Shown: positions 54,783 through 64,000 of the stretch, piece after piece | Layout of the letters: every line of letters begins with the position of its first letter | How positions within the stretch are numbered: position 1 is the first letter of the stretch | Assembly (NCBI GenBank): GCA_022414725.1 | Contig: CM039465.1 | Coordinates: 23,435,049-23,499,048 of the forward strand | Source of the DNA: Microglena sp. YARC | Taxonomy: Eukaryota; Chlorophyta; Chlorophyceae; Chlamydomonadales; Chlamydomonadaceae | Direction: 5' to 3' | Length of the DNA: 64,000 nt | Program-made: the position numbers and the translations under genes | Notes under the pieces: model-generated | The model's database searches: none | Told to the model about the DNA's origin: nothing | Seen by the model: only the letters and a program-made list of their open reading frames with translations

Positions 54783-57700
54783 ATGAGCTCCGTCGAGGCA
54801 TCAGGAGCAGATGTCGCAGACGAGGCTAATCTCTCATCGACAGGAGTGGCTGTGCTTGACAAACTGCAAGCTTTGGAAATCGCTCGCAAGAACGATGTAA
54901 AGAAGCGCCGAGAGGAACAAGCGGAGCAAGCTGACCCGCGGGAATCCATCAATGCGTTTCTGGGCGCCTTTGCCGAGAAGCAGAAAGAGGTTGAGAGCGG
55001 AATTGCCAAGCTGTTGGAAGCGGGGCCAGGTAACGCTGCATCAATCAATCCAGCATTGGACGCGTTATCGACAGAGGCATTCACGGTAAGCATGCGGGCC
55101 TGGTGGTGCGCGCATGCGTGCAGTTGGGGCTCGATGCCTGAGGGTATTGCCCCTTCAGATTGGTTGGAATTGAGAATCAGTTATACTTGACATTCAGTTG
55201 GGAGCCAGGAGGCAGCTCCTAACCCTTGGCAGTTGCAGTTGCACGATTAGCTTCGTTGCATTTTTCTGAGGTGCATATGACAACTTACTAGCCACACTTA
55301 GAAACAAGCCTAGTCTGTGTGTGAGCATGGCAACTACATGTGACTCATGTACAGACACAAATAAAATAAAACTAGAGCAGAACAAGAAGAGCCCCAGGGA
55401 ACTTATAGTAGAGTGGAGATACCACACGGATGTCAGATCAGATGTCTGTATGGTAAATCCACTCTTCTATGCAACTGCTTTGTGCATGAACCCTGCACAA
55501 GACGAACTAACACATCTGCTTGCTTGCAGATGTGCACGCGCCACAGGACACGAGCACATGTACGCATGCAAGCACGCACTGTCTGCCAGGCAAACATGTA
55601 TTGATACCTTTCTAACCCTTGTCCGCAGGCAACGTAGGCCAGGTCTTACCAGCACGAGCACCTCGGTTGCATGATGCATTTGTAGGTGCATGCTGCATTT
55701 GCCTTGTCTTGCCAGCACCCTGCTTACCTGTATGTACTTATTCCACCTGCACACACGTCTGACCCACTTGCCTTGCCTGCAACCTGCTTACCTGAATGTT
55801 TTTATTCCACCTACGCACGTATCTGGCCCACTTTGTACCTTTCACGCTGGAGCAGAAGACCGCCAATGCGTCCTACTACCTGCCAGCATATGACCAGAAA
55901 AGATGCACTAACTCAGTTGCTGAGTTGAAGGCTTCCATAGATACTGCACGGACCACACTTGTCCCCAAGAAAAAGTTCGCTTTCTCAAAGAAGGTGCGCC
56001 CATGGACTCTTCTTCTGTTTTGCTCTTTTGTTGGTTGATTATTTGTTGGTTGGTTGGCTGAGTCACGTGTCATTAGGGAACGGCAACTAATATTAGTTTT
56101 TGGAAAACTAATATGAACTACGGGTTAACTAATATTATTAAAGTGTCACAGTAATATTAGTTTTTCAAATAAATTCGAAATTTTGGTGAGATGGCTCGTC
56201 CGACTAATATTATATAATATTGTTTATTCACTCATATTATATAACATAGCCGACCCCTATTCATTTGCTAAGGCAAAGCTATCTTAGCTTCGCTTTAGCA
56301 GTGGCATGCCACTCCTCGAATCCCTTCAATCCCACATGAAATTCGGAGGATGTAACGAATAACTTGTTGCGCTTTAAAGTATCCATTGTGTAAACCAAAT
56401 AAATTGTGTATACCAGTGTAAACCAAATATATTTTGTAAACAAATTTATTGTGTAACCAGACAAATTGTGTAAACCAAATATATTGTGTAAACCAAGCAT
56501 ATCGTGTGAACTAAATCTGCTGTCTAATCCAAAACTAGCTGTCAACATTCTTCGGAATTGTGGGGCTACTCTAAAATACCCCAACCACATGTACTTCATT
56601 TACAGCTGTACCGTGTTGACTTTATTCCTTTCCTTCCCATGTTGAGACGGACCTGCCATATATTTGGAGTACAGTAGGGCACCACAAAAAGTGCCATCAG
56701 CATCAGCATCAGCATCAGCATTGCCATCATCACTGTCATCATCAGCATCAGCAGCATCAGCAGCATCATTGCCATCATCACTGTCATCATCAGCATCAGC
56801 ATTATCATCAGCATCAGCATTATCATCAGCATCATCACTGTCATCATCAGCATTATCATCAGCATCAGCATCAGCATTATCATCAGCATCAGCACTGTCA
56901 TCATCAGCATTATCATCAGCATCAGCATCAGCATCAGCATTATCATCAGCATCATCACTGTCATCATCAGCATTATCATCAGCATCAGCATCAGCATTAT
57001 CATCAGCATCATCACTGTCATCATCAGCATTATCATCAGCATCAGCATCAGCATTATCATCAGCATCATCACTGTCATCATCAGCATCAGCATTATCATC
57101 AGCATCAGCATCAGCATTATCATCAGCATCATCACTGTCATCATCAGCATCAGCATTATCATCAGCATCAGCATCAGCATTATCATCAGCATCATCACTG
57201 TCATCATCAGCATCAGCATTATCATCAGCATCAGCATTATCATCAGTATCAGCATCATTGCCATTGCCATTATTGTCGTCATCAGCATCAGCATCATAAT
57301 TGCCATTATTGCCATCATCATTATCATTATCAGTGTCATCATCATCATCATCACTGCCATCTTCAGTGTCATCACCAGCAGCATCATAACTGGTGCTCCT
57401 CCAACACTTCCTCGTGCTGCTTTCAGGTGTCTCGTGTTAAAGGCGATAGCATGAAGGAGGGAAGTACTGCAGTTGCAGCAGCACAAGCCACTGCTCGGAC
57501 AGTTGCACCGATTGCAACAGAGCATGCTCCTGCGACTCCGAGTGACAGAGATGTTGAACTCGTGAAATCGGGGAGAGGGCTTATGGGATTGAGGAATGAG
57601 GTAGGGTGACAGATGTTGAACTGTTGAAAGCAGGGAGAGAGCTGATGGGATTGAGGGACGAGGTAGAGTGACGGAGGTGTTGAACTGTTGAAATCGGGGA

Positions 57701-58258
57701 GAGGGCTGATGGGATTGAGGGACAAGGTAGGATTCGTAGGTGGTCATGTTGATTAACTTAAATGTATCAACGTCGAAAATCAAATTCGTGGAATCACTTC
57801 AGTTCAGTTGAATCAGACCCGGGAATGGTTTGAAAGTAGACGTCATGAATTCAAGTAGTGATTGGATCAGATTGGATGCATAAATGACGGTAATCAGCAG
57901 GGGGGGGGGGGGGGGGGGAGGGGGGGGGCAACTTTTAATCAAAATGACCCCATCGTCCAACTTTGTAGATATCGTAGAGAGGTTAAGAATCTGGTTTTAT
58001 TTCTTAATTTGGCCCAGTAGAAAAAAAGTAATGGTCCTCCCAAGTTTGAGGCTGCGGGGGGGGGGGGGGGGGGGGGGGGGGTCGAGGGGAACATTTGACA
58101 TTTTCAAAAAATTAGGTACTTCTCAGGCACTTTTTTCTAGCCCTCAGAATGACATGGGAGTGGAACTAGGGTGTTCCTCTACTAAATACCAGTCCATATA
58201 TGCTATTTGGGGAGAGACCCACCACATATTTTGCCCAGGGCAGAGGAGGGAGGGGGGG

Positions 58259-58346
<88 letters not shown>

Positions 58347-61124
58347 ACATAACGCCCTAACCAACACTTGTACAACGACGTACAGAGTGAGACCTCATGA
58401 TAGTTCACTGCTTCTTCTTTTTCCATTCCCGTCACTGTGCGTCTGTTTTCGTTCTGGTGCCTAGTGCTACTTGATGTTATTCGATGGACCCACAATCAAA
58501 GGGCACTACCTGCGACAAGTGTGGTAAATAATTGCTTTGCGGCGACCACAGAAACTTAGGGCGCCATCAGAATTATCTTTCGTGCTTATTAAATTAAAGC
58601 ATTTGATTACCGTGTTTTATAGCCTTTGAGCACTTCGGCAGCTGATGGGGCGGCGGCAACAGTGGCAGCAACATTGATGATGATGATGATTTTCTATATT
58701 TCAGACATTCCCAATGGTTTCGAGACTAACCTCAATGGATAGGACTTTAAAAACCCTGTAAACTGAGCTTAATAAGACACCATAACACTCGGTGGTGGCT
58801 GAGATAGTGACTGTACAGTGGGTTCTGGAGCCAGGGGGGGGGAGGGGGGGTCTGCAGAAGGGTGCCTTCACACTTTTTTGGGATGGGGTATTTCACTTTT
58901 TTGTGCCCCCCCCTTAAACTGAGCTTAATAAGACACCATAACTAGGGTTGGGAAGCAAACGTGTTTTGATTTTTATATGCCGTATAAACGTATAAACGTA
59001 TGAGGGAAATTAGACACTTCTCAAGAAAATACTTTACATGGGTTTAAAGTTATTGCCGCGTAGCTAATTTCATTGGCATCACATATTCACTCTAAAAAAA
59101 AACGGACAAGTTTAGATTGTCCAAATCTCAGGACATAAATCACGACCAGAAGCGCGTCGATCGAGAAGCGCGTTGCCAATCTAAGAGAGCCATTCACTGC
59201 CAATAATATTGACATACTGTCTATGTAACCATGTTCACGTTGCACTAGGCTCAAGTCATCTTTCTAGGCAGCTCCCTGAGTCAGCTACAGGTGTCAGAAG
59301 TATGTGAGTATGTCGCAGCTTCTAGGCAGCTCCCTAAGTCAGCTACTGGTTTACTCCTCAAGGCCCATGGCATCCAAGGCCACCTCCTCATCAACGTAGA
59401 CCTTGTTCGGCAAGGTCAGCGTTGGCAGCTATGTAGATCATATTTTCCCCCCTTTCAACGGAGAGGTTGGCCCTCAGCTTTGTGTACACCCGCCCAAACT
59501 TGGAGAAGAAGTGCGGTGCCAATCTAAGGTAGCCATTCAACGCTGGTTGGTATAGTATATAACTGTTTACGTGTATAATAATATAACTATATTGCAATAG
59601 TGTCCATGTTCAAATTGCACTAGGCTTGCACCATCAATCCACCGAGCCCTCATGGGAGCTCAATGGAATGGAAGGCTATGTGACACTCTGATATATGTGC
59701 CTGATATCTGGCTATCTACATCAAACTTTGGGCAAAATTTAAACAAAATTGTACACTTGAAAGGATTAATTTAATTGCATAATGTGATAGAGGAGGTCAG
59801 TAGCTTTCCAATGAGCTATCTAAATCAAATGTTGAATGGAAACCGAGAAAAGTAAATGCCGAGAAGCGTGCTGTACTTTTCGACGTACACTACTCATACG
59901 TTTGTACATACGTATGAATATACGTTTCGAGAAAAAATCATATGTATGAATATACGTATGATTATATGAACGTATGATTATACGTTCATACGCCGGCCCA
60001 ACCCTAACCATAACACTAGGTGGTGGCTAAGATAGTGGCTGTACAGTGGATTCTGGAGCCGGGGGGGGGGGGGGGGGGGGTCTGCAGAAGGGTGCCTTCA
60101 CACTTTTTTGGGATGGGGTATTTCACTTTTGTTTTGCCCAAGTGCCCCCTTGGTAATCAGTTATGAACTTATGATTAAAGAACGGAAATATGATATCATA
60201 TCATCATATGATGCCAGCAGTCTGACTAGGCTAAAATTGTCATTTATATACAATAGCATATGAAGCAACTAACATGATATCATACTCGCCTTAGGTCAAC
60301 ATCATATTACATCCCTAGTTATGATGCTCAAGGTCACTCTAACGGCGGGAGGGCTGGGTGGGATAGAGGGCTAGGAGGGGTGTGTGGGGGGGGGGGGGGG
60401 GGGGGGCACTATGCTGCTATTCTGAGATGGAGTGGTGTCTCCGGGAGCCGATAGGCTTGAGTCCTCTACCGATTATCTATCAGAATGGAATATGAAAACA
60501 CGAAAGGTCATGGGCATCCATCACGATTGAGCTGCAGAGACTTTGAGGAGACTGACGCTGAATCAAACATCTTTAACCTCTGCATACTCACGATGAAAGG
60601 GCCGCGAGTCCATGTTGATGTTATAGTTGCAATTGCGGGAATTCCTCAGGCATCTGTGATTCTACTGCTAATTTTTTGACCAACCATGTTCTGGAACCCA
60701 ACACATTTTTGAGCGCATGCGCCAAAAAATCACTTTCAGGGAAATGAGTAAATGATACTTTAAAGAAGCATGAACCCCACCCACCTGCCCCCCATGCCCT
60801 CCAATCCCCCCCCACACCACCACAACCCCACCCAGGTGATTGTATGGTCAGCAGACAAAGTTGCTGGACAGGAAGTAGTGCTCATTGACTTGCAAGGCTG
60901 TACAGTTTATCTCCTAGGCCAGATGCCAAACTTGCGGATGTTGGGCATCAAGAACTCCAGGATTATAACAGGTCCAGTGACAGGGCCGTGCTTTGTTGAT
61001 GATGCAGCCGACAGCACCTTCTACCTTGCATCCTATCAGGTTAGAGCCTTGGGGGGATTGTTCTTTTCTGGTGGGAGTAGGATTGGGGCTGTGCACATGG
61101 CTGGCATGTGGGTGGGTGGGTACG

Positions 61125-61157
<33 letters not shown>

Positions 61158-62555
61158 CTTGTTGTTGGGTGGCATGTGAGATGGAACCTTTGGGTTGATT
61201 CGCATCCTTGGAAGTAGCGGCTTTACATGTGTTGGAGCTGGAAGTGAAATCCAGTTGTGTAGTGCCTACCTTGTACAGCACCTCAAGCACATCTGTCATC
61301 AACACTGGCCACGATTGTTCTTTATAATGGAACAGACTTGTGTGCCATGGATTAGTGTCATACAGCCTAACTGAGCCTCAGTGTATTCATAGTTTTCTTG
61401 TCAGCTACGAGCAGCAGCTACTAGGCAGCTCCCTGAGCCGGCCACTAGGCTAAGCCCCGAGATTTTGATAGTTCTGGACAGTAGATACTGTCAGCTTCCA
61501 GATATTCTAGGTTGCATTAGCTTTGGCTGGCTAGCCAGACAGGGGAGCTGCCTAGAAGCTGCTGCTTTTAACTGAAAAGAAAAACACTGAGTGTTTTCTG
61601 ATACCCAACTCTAGGCTTAAGTGTGTTGCACTCTCTCATCAATAGGGACCGGAATATGATGTTGACCAAAGGCAAGTATGATATCATATGATATCATACA
61701 AACTGCATCATATGATATTGTGCATAAATGGTTACTGTATCCTAGTCAGACTGCCCGCATCAAATGATATCATGTTGCAGTTCCCTTCTCATCAAGAGCG
61801 TGACTAGGAAACGTTATTTACGGGCCTGCACAACTAGGTGTGTGTTTTTACAGTCTAGTTGGTTAAGGCTTAGCCAAAAAAGCCAAATATACTTGCTCAA
61901 CCTCAATATTGGGAAGGGCTGTATAAAAAGCAAGCACTGTTGACCCCAACAAATTGTAAACGATGGGGGCCCGGAGTTCATGTTATGCAGATGATTTCAC
62001 TTCAATTTGTGGTGTATATGTTTATTTGACCCACGTTGGTGAGCTAATGGTCAAGAGGCTAGTCTAGTACTGCAGGGGGCGAAAATATGCATCAGCATCT
62101 TCAATCAAAACATGTTTAATGTCCTCATGTGTTACATATCAATGGCATGCAGGTATCAGGGTTGTTATACACGCTGTGTGTTGCGTGACGCACACAGATT
62201 TCTGAGGGTCCGTTGCGTCACAGACGCAGATCTTGAAACCGGTTGCGTCTCATGATGCAGATTTTTGAGTCCCCCAGAACCAGCCTGGTAGTCATGCTTC
62301 ATGCCGCATGAGCATGAGCATGAGTGAGTTCACTCCTGACGTAGCCTGCTTGTGCCTTCAAACCCAACGCAGGTTCGAATCCATCGCACCTTCTCTTCCG
62401 AGTTTTACGTGCGTGTTAGGAGTAAGCCCATCATAGAGCATTCAGAAGGAGTTCGGTTTGCTCCGTACCCAGCAGCAGATTCAAACATGGAGGAGCTGAT
62501 GACAAGCAGCACATTAGGGCTTGAAGATGAGATTGCAACAAAAACGTTTGATCAG
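54783..62555 (+). CDS. TBCC: Tubulin-folding cofactor C (TBCC), last exon outside the window
   Basis: TBCC stimulates GTP hydrolysis in the cofactor complex that releases alpha/beta-tubulin. Exons: 54783-55085, 55856-55993, 57427-57600, 60836-61039 and 62373-62555, all phase 0, 334 codons so far against about 340-350 in animals. Exon 1 is a helical N-terminal segment (MSSVEASGADVADEANLSS; KKRREEQAEQADPRESINAF). Exon 2 has the family SYYLPAYDQKR and LVPKKKFAFSKK. Exon 4 is the C-CAP/beta-helix domain (VLIDLQGCTVYLLG, LGIKNSRIITGPVTGPCFVD, TFYLASYQ). Exon 5 has FYVRVRSKPIIEHSEGVRFAP. The usual C-terminal W-x-x-V-x-DF-x-WL segment was not found before 64,000. The SYQ|VRIHRT junction replaces the usual QQLR-x-H, and the catalytic arginine there appears present as VR. 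The start ATG follows a stop-containing leader. Confidence 0.92.
56074..56259. mobile_element. hAT-like MITE, inverted relative to the 19.9-kb copy, TBCC intron 2
   Basis: Ends TAGGGAACGGCAACTAATAT and GGCTATG..CCGACCCCTA on the reverse strand. The interior matches the copies at 19,944 and 62,563 (GAGATGGCTCGTCCGACTAA). The flanks CGTGTCAT and TTCATTTG do not match, so the target duplication has decayed or was rearranged. Confidence 0.75.
56697..57385. repeat. (CATCAG/CATTAT)n array, TBCC intron 2
   Basis: Hexamer-based array with a higher-order unit of roughly 54-60 bp (CATCATCACTGTCATCATCA recurring). The Ser/Ala frame on plus and Met/Leu frame on minus are artefacts. It ends about 40 bp before the exon 3 acceptor. 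Confidence 0.9.
58260..58350. repeat. (TC)n then (CA)n microsatellite, TBCC intron 3
   Basis: About 60 bp TC followed by about 28 bp AC. G-runs lie nearby at 57,901 and 58,057. Confidence 0.9.
58762..60150. repeat. Tandem duplication of about 150 bp split by a hAT element
   Basis: AACTGAGCTTAATAAGACAC..GTGGCTGAGATAGTGACTGT..GTGCCTTCACACTTTTTTGG occurs at 58,762-58,912. The second copy starts at about 58,915, is interrupted after ACCATAAC, and resumes at 60,007 through about 60,150. Confidence 0.85.
58943..60006. mobile_element. 1,064-bp hAT element remnant with perfect 8-bp target duplication
   Basis: Ends TAGGGTTGGG and CCCAACCCTA form a 10-bp perfect inverted repeat. ACCATAAC flanks both sides (58,935-58,942; 60,007-60,014). 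On the minus strand at about 59,400-59,540 a fragment reads FFSKFGRVYTKLRANLS followed by VERGENMIYIAANADL, resembling the C-terminal dimerisation region of hAT transposases (FSxxGR..TxxRxxLs..N). The rest is non-coding, with a nested GCAGCTTCTAGGCAGCTCCC fragment and repeats rich in TATACGT. Confidence 0.85.
60180..60307. mobile_element. hAT-like MITE, ATATCATATGATATCAT family, TBCC intron 3
   Basis: Runs from TAAAGAACGG to ACATCCCTA in the orientation opposite to the 61.6-kb copy. Flanks CTTATGAT and GTTATGAT agree at 7 of 8 bases. Confidence 0.65.
61643..61787. mobile_element. 145-bp hAT-like MITE with perfect 8-bp target duplication, TBCC intron 4
   Basis: Ends TAGGGACCGG and GCAGTTCCCTT; CTCATCAA on both sides (61,635-61,642; 61,788-61,795). 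The centre carries ATGATATCATATGATATCAT. Confidence 0.85.
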
Positions 62556-62562
62556 GTACGCT

Positions 62563-63625
62563 TAGCGGTCGACTATGTTATATAATATTAGTGAATAAAT
62601 AATACCGTACTGCTTGCAAAATTTAACGCTTTAAATTGACGGGAGCACCCGTCAAATCGTGGCGTACGGTATATTACACAATGAAAAAAACGTCAAATCG
62701 TTTTTTTGCCGATATTAGGTGCATCACTAGAATGCACATATCTCACTGCTCAGTGGGCCAAACACTACATTTTTTAGTGATACGAGATCCCTGGGACTGC
62801 CTGCATCTGTCTGCATATTCAGATGCCTCATCTGACAAAAATAATGAGTTTAGGAGCACAGACCCTGTGGCCATCTTTAACCACTCTTCCTTGCTCCAAT
62901 TGTTTGAATTTGGGCACACTGGTGATGGGAAAGGTTAGAGGTAAAAGGCTGACAGGTACAAAAAGAACAGAGGCAATAGGGATAGGAAGTCAACATATAT
63001 GTGCATTGGAGTGAAATATACAGAATACGGTATGTGCATAATGTAGCCGTAGCAAAACCTTACCTTGGTCCTTCTAGGTCGCTGAGCTATACAGGAACAT
63101 ACGTTATGCTTATCTTTCTGACATTAACTGAGCAAGAGATGATTTCAGGAGTTAATGAAAACGATTGAATGTCTCATTCTAGTTATTTCAAAGAGTACCG
63201 GTAGTGTTATGCTGAACAAGATGTTGGGATCATTGCAGTATTATATGTACACTCCTTGCAGGTCCTAGAACAGTGTACCCTAATATTGTACCATGAACCA
63301 TGAACCAGTGTAACATGATTAAGTACAAACGTTCAGTTGCATAAATGGATTTTATTCAAATGGAAACCGTCAAATGTGTAACGTCAATTTATATTCCTAT
63401 TAAAAAAACGTCAACCCTAACCCCCCCCCCCCCAAAAGCCGTCAAATTTTGCAAGCGTTAAATTTTGCAAGCAGTACGGTATTATATAATATTAGTCGGA
63501 CGAGCCGTTTCACTAGAATTTCGAATTTATTTGAAAAACTAATATTATTGTGACACCTGTGTGACACTATAATAAAATCAGTTGATATTAGTTTTTCAAA
63601 TACTAATATTAGTTGCCGTTCCCTA
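62563..63625. mobile_element. hAT-like MITE inserted at the TBCC exon 5 donor, itself split by another element
   Basis: Ends TAGCGGTCGAC and GCCGTTCCCTA; perfect duplication GGTACGCT at 62,555-62,562 and 63,626-63,633. The left copy of the duplication spans the last base of exon 5 and the donor GTACGCT, so splicing can still use it. Without the nested insert the element would be about 180 bp, like the 19.9-kb copy. Confidence 0.85.
62601..63483. mobile_element. Nested element with 29-bp perfect terminal inverted repeats
   Basis: AATACCGTACTGCTTGCAAA plus ATTTAACGC at 62,601-62,629 is the exact reverse complement of 63,455-63,483. The ends may be extended or trimmed by a few bases because the flanks are AT-rich. 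The subterminal regions on both sides repeat CGTCAAAT. No transposase frame is seen; the class is unknown. Confidence 0.8.
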
Positions 63626-63739
63626 GGTACGCTACATCAACAGCACTGCTGAATGCTTGTAGGTGCAGCCTATATGCTCACTTGCAGTACGCCAGGTTTT
63701 TACCCAAGGTGCTAAATATAGCACAAGTTATTAATCGTA

Positions 63740-63880
63740 TACCTTCGTGTTTTTGGGGTGCTACGTTTAGGTCTTTTGGGGTTGCATTTTGGGGCAAACA
63801 AACTGCTAGTAGCACAAGTCTACTAGGAGCACCATGGTGGTGGTAAGACAAGACACTGACAATTATCTTATTGAAAAAGA
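63740..63880. repeat. Dispersed repeat (copies at 2,165-2,295 and 46,225-46,350)
   Basis: Shared order: TTTTGGGGTGCTACGT, TTTTGGGGTTGC, TTGGGG(C/G)CAAA, GCTAGTAGCA, CTAGGAGCACCAT. The 46-kb copy is on the opposite strand. The rest of the window to 64,000 shows nothing I can assign; the final TBCC exon was not found there. Confidence 0.65.
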
Positions 63881-64000
63881 TTGCCGTACGCATTTCCAAA
63901 TGTTGTCATGCATCCTTTGTGTCAATGCTTTTTGACTTGGCACTTTCTTGTTTGAAGTTTAAGGTCCAGTGAAGAAAGGAAAACAGTGTTTTGAGATGGC

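Noticed and set aside
56596..57783. 395-codon Met/Leu/Ile frame and 211-codon Ser/Ala frame
   Set aside because: CATCAG hexamer array in a TBCC intron; TBCC splicing phases skip it.

Overview
The window is nuclear DNA of an intron-rich eukaryote, most likely an alga. I infer this from spliced genes with GT-AG introns, very long simple repeats in introns, many small non-autonomous DNA transposons, and a 1,3-beta-glucan (callose) synthase of family GT48 with introns far larger and more repetitive than fungal ones. The species cannot be named from the sequence. No prokaryotic, organellar or viral organisation was seen.

Layout. (1) 1-4,600: the 3' part of a minus-strand gene running off the left edge (a long Lys/Glu-rich exon plus two probable upstream exons), 90/91-bp tandem repeats, a 185-bp foldback palindrome and a broken plus-strand coiled-coil exon. 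(2) 4,600-12,260: mostly dispersed repeats, microsatellites, tRNA-like SINE heads and weak coding hints. (3) 12,263-50,308: one minus-strand gene of 29 exons. I could join all 29 through matching splice phases into a GT48 glucan synthase of about 3,284 residues, with a single one-base conflict in a C11 run of the last exon. Its introns hold kilobase-scale repeats (4-bp, 11-bp, 15-bp and 20-bp units) and many decayed copies of the neighbouring exon edges. (4) 50,309-50,743: a roughly 435-bp divergent promoter region. (5) 50,744-53,237: a complete four-exon plus-strand gene for a 332-residue coiled-coil nuclear-type protein, tentatively FLASH-like. (6) 54,783 to beyond 62,555: five exons of tubulin-folding cofactor C (TBCC), whose last exon probably lies past the right edge; its introns carry hAT-type elements.

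The genes do not form a pathway. The glucan synthase makes a wall or storage beta-glucan at a membrane, TBCC acts in tubulin heterodimer assembly, and the coiled-coil protein is probably nuclear. The most notable signal is structural. Introns of the glucan synthase contain partial copies of adjacent exon ends; in one intron the first 35 bases equal the first 35 bases of the next exon. This fits intron birth or growth by local tandem duplication of splice boundaries. A second system is a set of hAT-like miniature elements with 8-bp target duplications. One sits exactly on a TBCC splice donor and is itself interrupted by another element with 29-bp perfect terminal repeats.
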